A stretch of DNA of 54,646 nucleotides from positions 1-54,646 of IMG/VR virus record IMGVR_UViG_3300030222_000026, one strand, 5' to 3'. The translations under genes and the position numbers were made by a program. The stretch is from a virus. Numbering within the stretch: position 1 is the first letter of the stretch; each line of letters starts with the position of its first letter. Below the pieces are notes generated by a model. The model saw only the letters and a program-made list of their open reading frames with translations. It did not search any database and was not told where the DNA came from. Positions 7,384 to 19,300 of this stretch are shown here, piece after piece.

Positions 7384-7402
7384 CCTAATTGACATCCGAC
7401 AA
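7374..7402 (-). promoter_or_regulatory. Divergent promoter for HTH and primase-helicase genes
   Basis: On the minus strand TTGTCG (7397-7402) and TATAAG (7374-7379) are separated by 17 bases. Its -10 overlaps the -10 of the plus-strand promoter, so the two probably exclude each other. An operator half-site, TTGACATCC, lies in the spacer at 7389-7397. Confidence 0.65.
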
Positions 7403-7419
7403 CGGGAAAGGCCGTGGCC

Positions 7420-7920
7420 ATGGAAGATGCGTTCGCCGAATTTGCGGATAAAATGTCGGGCCTGAAGGACGGGGATCAGCAGGGGAAGCTGTTCTCCAGA
7501 ACAGATGGCGATCTCGAGATCAAAGAGGGAATGTCAGTCGACGATCTCGCGGACATGTACGAGACGATCTGCGAGCGCTCGAAGATGCTGACGAAGGCGA
7601 AGTCCTACATCAAGGCGTACCTGATGGCTCTCGCCGATGCCAACGGAATACCCGGAGCACCGGGGACGGTTCATGTCACTGGCAACCGAAAGGATGTGGC
7701 CGTCACGAAGCAGGCCAAGTTGGCCTTCGATGACAACGCCGCACTGACCGACATGGCCAATGGGGCGAAGCTGCCCATCCAGCCGAAGCAGAGCTTCGGT
7801 CTGACGGACGCGAAAATCCGCTCCCTCAATGAAACGCTGAATGCCGACGACCTCGTCAAGATCGCGAAGTACGTCAGCGTGAAGGGTGAAAACGTCACCA
7901 TCTCCATCGAAAACAAGTGA
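7420..7920 (+). CDS. Hypothetical protein, first gene of recombination operon
   Basis: This 166-aa acidic protein is not recognised. It has a helical N-terminal half (DLADMYETICERSKMLTKAKSYIKAYL) and a C-terminal part with GLTDAKIRSLNETLNADDLVKIAKYV. ATG 7420 follows GGGAAAGG at nine bases; a GTG at 7414 is too close to that site. It is followed after six bases by the Sak4-like gene, so a role in DNA replication or recombination is likely, but only from context. Confidence 0.72.
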   Translation: MEDAFAEFADKMSGLKDGDQQGKLFSRTDGDLEIKEGMSVDDLADMYETICERSKMLTKAKSYIKAYLMALADANGIPGAPGTVHVTGNRKDVAVTKQAKLAFDDNAALTDMANGAKLPIQPKQSFGLTDAKIRSLNETLNADDLVKIAKYVSVKGENVTISIENK

Positions 7921-7926
7921 GGCGTC

Positions 7927-8721
7927 ATGCCACCTGTCTTCAAGCCTCGAAACACAGAGGCAATCGGCCACGATGAGCCGACCAAGACACTCGTCGTGGC
8001 CCACCATGGGTTCGGAAAAACCACACAATGCGGATACATGCAGGACCACTTCGGGCCGGGCTTCATCATCAGTGGTGAAAGCGGGCTCAAGTCGATTGCC
8101 GACAAGAAGATCGACTACCTGCACTTCAACTCATGGGACGAGCGGGACGAGGAAGGAAACTCCAAGGACACATCCTTCAAGGGCATCGTCAAGTTGATGT
8201 CCACTCAGGAGTTCCGCGACGCGGGATACAAGTGGATTGCCATCGACAGCCTTACGGAGATGAGCGATCAGTGTTACCGGCACTTCGAAGCGCAGGAGAT
8301 GCGCGCGCGAATGCAAGACCCGGACAAGAAGAAGGACGGGTTCGCAGTCTGGAACAACTACAATTCGGCGATCATTGGTGCCCTCAAGTGGGTGCGAGAC
8401 CTGAACTATCACGTTCTGGTGACATGCCTTGCGGCGGAGGAAACCGACGAGAACGGGGCCGTTGAATACTGGCCATCCGTTCAAGGGCGGAAGATCGCGA
8501 AGCAAATCCCCGGCATGTTCGACAACGTCCTGTGTGGCGTGCGTGCGTCCGAAATGGACCCGGCAACGAACCGGCCCAGGATCAGCCGACAGTTCATCAC
8601 GGATGAGTTCATGGGGTGGCGCGGGAAGGTGCGCGACCCGTTCAAGCGCGTCGATATCGTGGAGAAGACATCGAACCTCTGCGACATCCTCGAGAAGATT
8701 TCCAAGCCCAAGGAGGACTGA
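7927..8721 (+). CDS. Sak4-like RecA-fold ATPase (AAA_24), annealing/recombination
   Basis: This 264-aa protein has Walker A VAHHGFGKTT (residues 24-33) and Walker B WIAID107. A conserved-looking segment, HVLVTCLAAEE, is followed by a basic C-terminal part. These are features of phage Sak4/AAA_24 recombinases, small RecA-core ATPases that work with a phage SSB in strand annealing. The neighbours fit: an SSB-like gene follows directly and then an exonuclease, giving a complete phage recombination set. Confidence 0.8.
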   Translation: MPPVFKPRNTEAIGHDEPTKTLVVAHHGFGKTTQCGYMQDHFGPGFIISGESGLKSIADKKIDYLHFNSWDERDEEGNSKDTSFKGIVKLMSTQEFRDAGYKWIAIDSLTEMSDQCYRHFEAQEMRARMQDPDKKKDGFAVWNNYNSAIIGALKWVRDLNYHVLVTCLAAEETDENGAVEYWPSVQGRKIAKQIPGMFDNVLCGVRASEMDPATNRPRISRQFITDEFMGWRGKVRDPFKRVDIVEKTSNLCDILEKISKPKED

Positions 8722-8723
8722 CC

Positions 8724-9230
8724 ATGGCTCTCTCGAACCTCGATCTGACCAATGATGAACTCCAGTCGTCGCGCATTCTGCGACCCGGACGCTATCGCGT
8801 CATTTCGCGCGATGCGACCTACGAGGCGAAGGACGCACAGAGGGAAGCGGTCATCGTGACCTTCGACGACATGGACGGCCAAGGGTCCATCACGCACTAC
8901 TTCAATTACCGAAATCCGAATGAGGATGCGACCCGCATCGGACGAAGCCAACTCAAGACGTTCCTCACCCACGGGAAGCACCCGGACCCGAACAGGCCGA
9001 GCACAACCGCGAGCATGGTCGGGCTGAAACTGGTGATCACCGTCGAGAAGAATGGGACGTATGTGTCCAGCAAGTCCGGGAAGACCCTCGACAGGTATCA
9101 GGTCAGCCAGTTCCAGCCGTACACGGAAGATGGCTCTTTCGGCCCCACGGAAGCGCCACAAGCCAAGGCGGCGTCGGGAGGAGTGGTGCAGTCGGGCGTC
9201 GACAGCATGGACGATGAAATCCCATTCTGA
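8724..9230 (+). CDS. Single-stranded DNA-binding-like protein
   Basis: This 168-aa protein has a beta-rich core with RPGRYRVISRDATYEAKDAQ and a C-terminal low-complexity tail. It ends in the acidic tip MDDEIPF, the hallmark through which SSB proteins recruit partners. It may belong to the DUF669-type phage SSB substitutes. The ATG at 8724 follows AAGGAGGACTGACC. The gene sits between the Sak4-like ATPase and the exonuclease, and its stop overlaps the exonuclease start (TGATG). Confidence 0.78.
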   Translation: MALSNLDLTNDELQSSRILRPGRYRVISRDATYEAKDAQREAVIVTFDDMDGQGSITHYFNYRNPNEDATRIGRSQLKTFLTHGKHPDPNRPSTTASMVGLKLVITVEKNGTYVSSKSGKTLDRYQVSQFQPYTEDGSFGPTEAPQAKAASGGVVQSGVDSMDDEIPF

Positions 9231-10042
9231 TGGTCGATCTCGCAGAGAAAATCCTGAAGGCCATCGACGATCAGGAGCGGGCCAAGCCAAGGGAAAAGGC
9301 TCGCTCCTACATCGGGGCCAGTATCGTTGGCGGGGAATGCAGCGCATTCCTCGCCTTTTGCTTGCGAGGCTTTCCGGACAACGAGATCGAGCCGCGCCTC
9401 AAGCGCATTTTCCAACTTGGCCACTACCTCGAGGATCGCGTGGTCGCGGACCTCAAGGCCGCTGGTATTTCAGTGGTCGAGCGCGACCCGATGACCGGAC
9501 GGCAATGGACCTACGAAGGGTTCGAGGGGCATGTGATAGGGCACGCTGACGGGATCATGGAGTTAGAGAACTCCGAGATCGCCGGAGTCGAGATCAAGAC
9601 GATGGGCCAACAGCCATTCGACAAATTCAAATCGGATGGCGTACTCGTGAGTCACCCGAAATATTTTGCTCAGGTCCAACTCATGATGGGACTCTCCGGA
9701 ATAGAGTCCTTCGTCGTGATCGCATATTGCAAGAACAACTCCGACTACCATGCCGAGGTGGTTCGGAAGGATGAACTGTATTTCTCGTACCTGACCGCCA
9801 AGATCGAGCGCGTCATGAGGGATGAAGACGTTCGTCGAGCGGCAGCCGACGCCAGTTCCTTCATGTGCCGCTTCTGCAACAAGAGTGAGGCGTGCTGGAG
9901 CGGGAAAACACCGGGGCCGAGATGCGCAAACTGCGCACACTCGATCCCTGGCCTGAATGCTGGCTGGTACTGCCGCCTGCACAAGCGCGATTGCCACGAT
10001 GTGTGTGGTGATTACCGTGCGTGGGAGCCAAGGTCAGCCTAA
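9230..10042 (+). CDS. Cas4/RecB-like exonuclease with Fe-S signature and zinc tail
   Basis: This 270-aa protein has a PD-(D/E)XK core: GHYLED (residues 64-69), HADGIM with Asp107, GVEIK with Glu121 and Lys123, and a later FAQVQLMMG motif. Cys37 plus Cys213, Cys216 and Cys222 (C-x2-C-x5-C) match the Fe-S arrangement of Cas4 and AddB nucleases. A second cysteine group (232, 235, 248, 255, 259) suggests a zinc knuckle. It probably resects DNA ends for the Sak4/SSB pair. The nuclease call is firm; the cluster is inferred. Confidence 0.8.
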   Translation: MVDLAEKILKAIDDQERAKPREKARSYIGASIVGGECSAFLAFCLRGFPDNEIEPRLKRIFQLGHYLEDRVVADLKAAGISVVERDPMTGRQWTYEGFEGHVIGHADGIMELENSEIAGVEIKTMGQQPFDKFKSDGVLVSHPKYFAQVQLMMGLSGIESFVVIAYCKNNSDYHAEVVRKDELYFSYLTAKIERVMRDEDVRRAAADASSFMCRFCNKSEACWSGKTPGPRCANCAHSIPGLNAGWYCRLHKRDCHDVCGDYRAWEPRSA

Positions 10043-10332
10043 TCACAAATAACGGTGTGACCGTAGTCGATACAATTCCTGGACCGCCCAGAGTTCGGCC
10101 CAATCCATGACGGCTCGACAGTGAAATGCCGAGGATATTGCTGCTGCGATTGCTGTCGCTGTCGCTCCAGCGGATCTCGGTAGTAAGGGTCAGGCTGCGG
10201 CGGTGGGGGTGGGACGTTGCGACCCGTCACGCTATTGAAGGCGCGGCTGTAATTGTCCCCAAACGAGGATTGGGCCAAGGCGGCGGCGCTCCCAAGAAGG
10301 AGCGCGACAATCGAAAGCGCTGCGATCTTCAT
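10039..10332 (-). CDS. Small exported protein of unknown function
   Basis: This 97-aa protein starts MKIAALSIVALLLGSAAALA, a clear signal peptide. The mature part is Pro/Gln-rich (VPPPPPQPDPYYRDP) and ends with two Cys in RNCIDYGHTVICD. ATG 10332 follows GGGAGG. That site lies at the 3' arm of a possible hairpin (CCCGTG with CACGGG), like three other genes of the late operon. It is the last late gene and converges with the exonuclease gene, overlapping by 4 nt. Confidence 0.75.
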   Translation of the reverse strand: MKIAALSIVALLLGSAAALAQSSFGDNYSRAFNSVTGRNVPPPPPQPDPYYRDPLERQRQQSQQQYPRHFTVEPSWIGPNSGRSRNCIDYGHTVICD

Positions 10333-10389
10333 CAGAACCTCCCGTGATCTCCCAATTCTGGTGGCAGCGCCCACGGGATGCAATCCGGC

Positions 10390-13300
10390 CTATTCCGTAT
10401 CGCGTGTGTAGTCGATGAAGTCGAGCGTCGATGGGTCGATTTTCGCGGACTGACGTTGTCGGGTTCGCTCAGCCTCTCCCGCCGCCAAATCAACCATCAT
10501 CTCCCGGACGGGCTTCACACCGCCAAGGACGGGCACGCGCTCGGCAATGGAGCGAACGCCACGCCGCTCGGTGGAGTTGCTATCCGGGGTGCGGTCGAGA
10601 AGAGCATCAAGCCCCCCAGAGGCCACGTTGAACGCCCCAACGCCAGTGGAGACGGACGGCCCGAAGAGGGTCGAAGCCACCCTCACCTGGCCATAAGCCC
10701 CATTGTCCGTCTGAGACACGACGTCGTGGATCATCTCGAGGAGAAGGCCGAACCCTGCTGCGTGCGTGAAGCCTTCGACCACCCAACCGGCGTACATGTC
10801 GATGGTCTCATCGTCCATCGGCTCCGACATGAGCGGGTTCCAGTCAGAGAAACGACGCTCTCGAAGAGCAAAATCGGGATCATCCCGCTCGCCACCACGC
10901 CCCTGAACAATGTCCTTCACAGCCAGGGAGCCCATGCCTGCGGCAGGAGCGGCTGTGAGCAGCCACATGGCGCGGCGCAGATCGCCCGTCCCCTTCAGGT
11001 TGCTCGGAGGCTTCTTCCCAAGCATGTCGTAGAGGGCCAGCTTGACGTCATCGACGATGATCTCCTTGGACATCCTCATCATCATAAGGGGGAAGGACTT
11101 GAGTTGGAAGATCATCGCCCCGAGCGGCGTCTGACCCCAGATCGGAATGTCTGCCGGGTTCGGAGCGAAGATGGACTCGTCGGCAAACTTGATCACGGCA
11201 ACACGGGCGGCGTCGCTGTCGGCAATACCGATGGCCTCGTTCGTGTAACGCCCCTCGAGAACATCCGGACTGTCGATCATGGGGGCGCTCCGGTGGGTGA
11301 AGCCCTCCAACCCATAGTTCTTGAGTGTGCGGTAGGCGCGCTTGACCTTCGCGGGCTGCTGGTGGAACGGGACACCATCGACCCAGGCGTCGTGAGCCTT
11401 TTTCTGAGCCGCCTTGAACGTCTCAATGGCGACCGCACCAGCGAAACGACGGTTCACATCCGTCCAGGGAGTCAGGCCAGTTGCGTTGAAAAAGGCGTTG
11501 GTGAAGCGACCATCTGATGCTCCCCACATGTAGGCCAGCCTGTCGTGCAGGATCGACTCCCCCGCGACACCAATGTTCTCCAGCATCTCCCTGTAGACGG
11601 GATCGCTGGCGAAACGCCTGAGCGCCTTCGCATAAGCACTCATGTTGCCAGAGCGGATGAGCGGGAGGACGGGGTCGCCAAGTGAGGTCAGCGTCGTGAA
11701 GCCAAGGAGGGTCACGAGGTTGAAGTTCCGCATGCCACGCGAGAACTTCAGCATGCCCTCATGGTCGGACAGCGTCTTGCGGTTAGACACCTTCATCAAG
11801 CGCTCGATGAAATGGGCCGCGTCGTTGGTGATGAGGTGCGGGTCTCCATCGAAGTCCGAGAGCGCGGCGAGGATCGCCTCGACGCGACGCTCGTAGAACA
11901 ACGACGGCTCCCCATTGGCCTGATCGACTGGCTGGTACTTCATCAGGATATTGCGGGCGACCGGCTCTCCGAGCCCTGGGTCGGCAAGAGCCTCTTCCAC
12001 CTCCCGAATGACCTGAGCCGCCTCCTGCTCCTTCCCCTCGAAGGGCATGTTGAAGGTGTCGAGGAAGACGACCTCCTCCATGTTGCCGCTTTCGTCGCGC
12101 GCACGTTTGGTGGATTGAAACACCTTCTTGGTGGTCAGGAGTTGAACCGCACCTGCTGTGCCATCCTGCATGACCTTCAGGTAGTCATAAGCCCCATGGG
12201 AGCCGATGCCGAAAGTCTCGATCTGGTGGATGCGACGACCAGCCTGATCGTAATACTTCACCATGACGGCCTCGAGGTCGTCTTCGAGGAACTCTCGCAG
12301 GGCCATGCTGGTGTCGGAGTTGTCCAGGCGGATCGCGCGAGAGCCATCAAGGTTCTCGGCTGCCGAGTTTCTGGATGCCCCACGGCCCGGCACCATCAGC
12401 CCTTCACTCTCGTCGTCGAGGATTTTCAGGACAGTGCGGCGAGCAATCTCCTCAGTCTCCTCGCGGCCAAGGGGGTTGCCCTCGCGGAGCGAGGCATCAA
12501 GGAAGTGATCCCGGAGAAGAGACGTGAAGCGCTCGCGGTCCTCGGTCGACTTGTGGATCTTGTGAACGCTCCACAATTGCGGGAAGTAGTCCTTGATGAA
12601 CCCGATGCGGGGGTCGATGCGACGCATGGCATCGTGCGTCCTGGCCAGGTGATCCGCAATGGCCTGAGCCGCACGTTGCTCTTCAGAGGACATGGCGTTC
12701 CAGTTGCGCTTGTTGCGCTGAGGATCGACAGAGCCACGCTGCGACAGCCAGCGGAAAATTCGCTTATGGCTTTCAGGCTGGTCAGCCCCGAATTTCCTCG
12801 TGCCAGCCGCATCCGCTGTTGCGCGACGATACCAGCGATGGAGGGCGTGCTTCACGCTACCGCTCGAGTCAGGGAGCGTGCGCAGGATCTTCAGTGGCCC
12901 CTTGTCCTGAAGCCCACCATGCAGAAGACGGTTGGTGATCTGCGTCGAGCGCTGGAAGTAGGTGTCGAACTTCCCGGCGAGCCAGTGGGCATTGAAAACA
13001 CGGAGCGTGTTGGGGTTCGAGCGGAAGACGCCCTCGGCGAAGTTGCCAATGGCGCGGCCACCGGGGAGCATGTCGAGCATCCCGCGAACAAGGCCACGGT
13101 TGCCGTTGTTTTTCGTAAGGCGAATGACCGCCCTCTGGTCGGCATCCGAAGGCGCGCGCTTGCGGACGAAATTCCCGATAGCATGCTGGACATCGCGCAG
13201 AGGCTCCGCCTTCGAGATCGAGGAAAGGATGATCGTCGCCTTCGCGTCGTCAATGCCAGACGCATCGCCGTCGACCGTCCTGTTCAGGACAGGGCCAGAC

Positions 13301-16300
13301 GGGCGGATCGGGGTGCCGGTCGGGTGAGCGAACTCCTCAAAGAACTCCGGTTCAGCCGTGAGTTTGACATCGGATGGGTCGAAGAGAACCGTGCTGTCGA
13401 TAGCGTTGAACCCACGGTATCCAGACGCCCGGAACAGGTTCGACGCAGCGGTGCGGCTCGTGGCTTTGGAGAGACGCTCATAAAGCAGGTAGTTCGTCGG
13501 GAGCGTGTCGATCTCCTCAGCCTGATCGCGCACCATGGCGGCGAATGACTCGAGGGCCTTCGTCATCTTCTGAGGTGCTGTGCCCTTGTACCGTCCGGAC
13601 GCAACGGTTTCGAGGAGGAGCGAGACGATCTTCGGATACCCATCTTCACTCAGCGAAACCGGAGCGCCGAGGTCGAGGAGGCTCGTCGTCCGGGCAATGA
13701 CCGGAACAACGTAGTCGTCGTGGAGGACATCCTTTAAGTCCTCCATCAGGGCGGCTTCACGGTCGAGAGCGTCCGAGATAGACTTGGAGGCGGACGGCCC
13801 GGTGCCACTCGATGCCTTGTTCAGAAACTCCCTTGTCTCCTGAAGCAAGCGGATCTTTTCAGTGACTTCGCCTGTCACAACAGCGTCATCACGCAGGAGC
13901 GGAATGGAGTTCGAAGGGACTGCCTGAAGGTAGACGCCAGGGCCGAACTCCTTGTTCATCGAGACGATGGATGGAGAGTCTGTCTTCGCGGCCTTGGATT
14001 TTGCCGAAATCCGGTAGAACATGACAGGGGCGGTCTTCCCCGAAATGTCCTCTCCAGCGAACAGGCTCATCTCCCGCTTCCGGCTCGGGGGAGCGGACAT
14101 GACGTCATCAATCGCGAAGCGCGCTTGCCCCGGCGTCAGAATGTTGTTGGCCGGAAGATAGGCTCGAGGAACAAGATCGCCGCTGAAGGGGTTGCCATAC
14201 CAAGTCAGACGGGCGTTCGTTTTCGCGACGGGCTCCGACATCAGACCGTTGGCCATGTAGCCGACGCGGTCGATAATGCGGCTGATGAAATCATCAGGGG
14301 AAGAGGCATTGCCAGACGAGGGAGCCATCGGAGGAAGCGGGGCGGCCTCGTTCATACTGTTGTGAAGGCGGTGATGGACGGCCTTGCGAACCCACATGTC
14401 GGCAACGGAAATCGCTTCCTCCGGGTTCTCTCGTGCGATGTTCCGAGCCTCCTCCGGAAAGAACGAAGTGACCTGCTCGACCCAATTGTCCCCATCCAGT
14501 CGCGCGGCGATTTCCGAAAGCCGGTTGATCGCCTCCGCGCTGTCCCCATTCCTGCCGCTCAGACCGGAACCAATCTGCCGGAAGGTTTCGACGAAGCGCT
14601 TGTGCGCCTCGTTGCCAGTCGCGACGAAAAGGCCGTCGACGAATGGCTCGCTCTCGAAGCCAAGGAGGTTCTTCACACGTTCAGCATCGAGCGGATCGCC
14701 CTTGTCGGCAAGGTTCAGGAAGCGAAGGGCAGCCTTGCGGGCTGTATATTCCGTTCGCTTCTCCCGATGAGCGATGGAGATCAAGACCTGGCGCGTGCTC
14801 TGGTCGATATTGCCAGGGACGCCGCGCTCGGAGGATGCAAAAGTGTCGAAGGATTTCTCCCGCTCAATGGCGTCGAGAACGGTCGGCTCTGCAAAGGAGA
14901 TGATCGGATTGCCATTATTGCGAGAAGCCAATTCAAGGGCATAGGCATCGACATCCTCATCGCCAAGACGGAACGCCTCATCCACCGTGGCCACCAGATC
15001 GTCGATATCCTGAATGGAAGCGCCCTTCCGGAGTGGAGCACCATCCTTCATGTAAGGATTGATGATGACCTTCGTTCGCTTCGCTGTTTCCAGCGCCTCG
15101 GCATAACGATCCGCCTGATCCGTTTCATTGGCCTCGATGACACGTTCGAGTTCGGTTTCAGACATTGCCGTAGCCGAAGTCATAGACTGTGCATCGGAAG
15201 CTGGACGGATCGGTGCGGTCTTCCGTCCAGTGTTCTGGACCGCCACCTCATCGACCTTCTTGCGACGACGGGCGCGGACCTCGGCAGCACGCTCACGAAG
15301 GCTCTTCGAGGCCCTCTCCATGTGCTCGACTGTCGTGCGCCCCTCCTGAGCAAGCCTCACCTCGCGCTCGGAGCGACTCTCGGCACGCTTGAACTCCTCA
15401 ACGGTTTCCGAAGAGATCTCGATTGTAGCTTCGCTCCCGTCGATCTTGGCAATCGCGAAGCGTCCAATTTCGGGGCTGTCCTCGAAGCCAATGACACGAG
15501 CCACGAAGTCGTCGGTCTTGTGCAGGAAAGGGTCGCCGATCCGGACGTCATGGAACTTCTTCCGGTCGTTCCCGATGACGGCGACCTTCGCATCCTTCGC
15601 ATCCTTCGTGCGGTCAAGGTACTTCTTCTCGAGAGAGGCAGGGGTGTATTTCGCGCGAGCGCCATTGCGCTCGAAGGACGTATCGAGGGACTTGTGCGCA
15701 AGGTTTAGCCAGTCGGACAGAGAAGACCCCTCGGCGCGCTCACCAGACCCGACCTTCTTCTTCCCATACAGGAAAAGCTCCATCAGGCGGTCGGCGACCT
15801 CCTCGGGCCTCGCGCCGACCTTCAGGCTGTCAGAGTCAAGATCGCGCACGCTGGCGGCAGCATGGTCCAGGGCGTTCGAGTTCTTCTTGGTGAAGGGGTC
15901 TTTCGTAACCTCCTTGGCATCCGAAATACCAACGACCTCACGGCCCGCAAGAATACGGGCGATGTCGTGCGCCTTGTTCCGGCCATGAGCGGCGAGGCGG
16001 TTCTTGCCGCCAGCATGGTAGGCATAGAGAACACCAGCCTCGCCATACTGCGATTGCAGGGGAGTTCCGGCGCGCTCTGCCGCGCGCCTCATGATCGACG
16101 CCATCTGCTTCTTGGAGAACGTCGAGCCATAAAGATAGGAGAGGGTCTCCTTCGCTGCCTGAATGGCCTTGTCCGGGACATCCCGATTGGCAACGGCATC
16201 GTCCCAAAGCTCATCCAAATATTGGAGCCGTCGAGAGTGGTTCTTCAAAACTCGGACGTAGGACGCGCGCTCTTCCGGAGCGAGTTCGAGAAGCTCCTCC

Positions 16301-19300
16301 TCCGTGTAGTCACGGACCCAATTCTCGATAGGGCCAGTGCGGCGCTCCCCGTCCTTCTTCTCATCGGAGTTCAGACCAGGCTTGACCTTCTTGCCCGTGC
16401 GGCGATCTGTCGACGGTGACGGCGGAGTCGGAGTGTCGTCCACGTCATCCGTTGTATCTGCCGCGTCGGGAAGCGCGTCGCCAGCGCCAGAGGCAGAGTC
16501 GAGCTTGCGCGCCTCGATCTCCGCCATCTTGCGCTTTCGCTCGGGGAGCAACCTCGCGAAGTGCGGGACCAGATCAGGGTCGATGGAAGTCTTGGCGAAG
16601 AAACGGTCGAAGACCGCCTTGATGTAGTAGGTCGCCTTCTGCCAGATCGAGCGCTGAGCATCTCCCCGGACTTCACGAGTGGCCCACATTGCGAACTGGT
16701 TCGCGAGGAACTCGGCCGGGCTGTCGAGAGCGTTCAGAACGCCAACCGCACGCCCATTCACCGCCTCGATGGGAGAGCGCTTAAAGACATCCAGCGGAGA
16801 GAAGACGCCATTGGCGTCATAGTATTTTCCGAGCGACTCCATGACGGATGCCTTGTCGGCATCCGACATCACATGAACCCACGCCCAATGGAAGATCTCA
16901 TGGAACAGCGTCGCGGTCGGCGGCGTATCGCCCTTGGCAATACGCGACGTGTTGAAGGAGACCTGCCCAATGCGGTCGCCACGAAGCCCGCCAGTGGCCG
17001 TTTCCGCCGCCGCCTTCATGGACGCATCCTGAGCGAACCGGGGGAGTGCACGGGAGGCCAGTCGGTCGACGAACTCCTTCGCGGTCTTGACCTGCTCAGA
17101 GCCGAATGACGAAAAGATCAACTCGATCTCGGCAAGGGCAATGGTCCTGTCAGCCTCGGGCAGAGCAACCCCATAAGGAGCCAGTCGAGAACGCATCTCG
17201 GTGAGGCGCTGGACGAGGGCCAGTAGCTCACGCTGCGCGTCAAGCGAGGTCGGCCACTTCGACATGAACTTGTGAGCACCCTTCAGACGACGATGCGCCC
17301 CCAACTCGATGTTGGTCAGAAGGCGCTGGATCGTACGCCCATTCACACCCCCGCCACTTGCGCGAAGGCCGTCGATGTAGGCGACCGCATCACCGCTCTT
17401 GACCTGGAGGCCAGCGGCCACACGAAGCGTACTCCAGTCTTCCTCCGTGAGCTTCTCCGGCGAGAGTATCGCGGACTCGAAGTCCGCGAAATTCATCGCC
17501 GTGCGCTCCTCGTACCTGGTGATGGCAGGCGTCTGAGGTTTGCCTGACGACGCAGCCTTCTTCCCAACTGCGGTGTTCGGGGTGTCAGGATCAACGTAGG
17601 TGGCCGTCCAGTCCTCGAGATCCTGCTTCGTGCCAACAAGATCCTGAGCCGTACGCTTCGCGTCGATGTCGGACTTGCTGGCAAGAATTGTCAGGCTCGG
17701 GTCCTTTTTCAAGGTGAGGAGAAGGCGACGACCCTGATCGTCGACAAGATCAGGCATGTCGATGGGAGTATCAACGGATGCCATCTTGCGCTCGGCGCGC
17801 TTCACACGCGCGAGCATCTTCTCCACGCTGATCTTGCCAGCCGCGTAATCGTCGAGGGCCTTCTTCTGGATGTTGCGAACGCGGTTCTGCTCGGTCGGAG
17901 CGGCCCGGTTCACCTCGTCGAGAATGTGCTTAGGGGCCTTGGTGGGGGACTCCAGACCCATGGCCGAATAGACGTTCCGCCAGTTCTTGAAGACCTTCCC
18001 GTTGGGCGAAACCCACAACATGGAGCCGCTCGGGGAGACCTTAGGGCTGTCGACCGTCTTCGTCTGGCGCGTGGCGATGAACGCCGCAGGCAGATCCTTG
18101 CTCTGGGCGATCACATTCGCTTCGTCGCGCGTCGCCACATTCTGGTAGTTGGCCTCGCTCTCGGTCGGGGCCATGCCCCGATCCGTCGAATACTCTTCGC
18201 CCGTCTCTTTCGATGTGTAGGAACGGCCAGGGCGCATGAAGGACTGGATGTTCTTCTGCGTGTCCTCGGTCGCATAGATGGACTTGCGCTCGATGGAACT
18301 CTGCGCGGAGCGCGTGCGGCCAGTGTCCGAGACGGATGCCGCGCGCTCGACCGCCTTGGTCGCCCGGTCGCGAGCAATGATCTCCGGCATGTCCGGATTG
18401 TCCCGCATCGTCTCCATCGTGAGACGCTCAATCTTACGGGCCTTCTCGCGAGCCAGACGCTTCTCGGTCTGCTGGCGCTCGTACTCCGCCTTGCTCAACT
18501 TGATTGGCGCAGAGCCCTCCTCGACCCCCGCTTCCTTCGCAGAGCGCACGTAGCGCTCGATCTTGGCGTACTGCTTGGCGTCATCGGAAACGCCGAGTTC
18601 TTGCGCGACCGCGCGTGCGATCATCGACGGGTCGTCGCGGAAACTCGCACGGATTTCCTCCGGCATCTCGTCAAGGCGCTCAACCAGTCGCTCGGTCGTG
18701 GCGCGGACGTTCGTGGCGAAGTCCTCCTCCGCAACACGCTCAGGGGTTTCCTGAGCCAGATACTTGCGGATATCGCCCTGAGTGACCTTCCCATCCTTGC
18801 CAGTGGGCGTCACATCATCGAGGTCGACAAGGTTCGCATCGGCAAAACGACGAACCTGTTCGCGGGTGACACTGGATGTGGTCGCCTTGGGGGGCACCTC
18901 GGGAGGGATAACGCCAGTGGGGGCAGCCCCGGCCTCAGCTTCGGCACGCTCAAGCTCAGCGAGTCGGGCGACAAAATCGTCGAGCGTTCCAGCGTCATCA
19001 AGACCTTCATCGACAGGCGTGGAGTCAGGAACTTGTTCGGTGACTTGTTCGGTGGGCCGCTCATCTGGAGCGGTTACACCTTCCTGGGAACCCGTGCCTC
19101 GCGCCGCCTCAGTGGGCGCTTCAGTCGGCGCTTCAGCACCCTCCCCCTTGGCGGTCGTACGCGCGGCTTGTCCACGACGCGGCTCACCCCCCTTCTTCGC
19201 TTCCTTCTGCTGCTCGGCCTGCTGCGCCTTCTGCTGCTCGGCCCGCGCCTTTCGCTCCTCAAGTCTCTGGCGGATGAATGCGCCATAGTCCTCCGGGACA

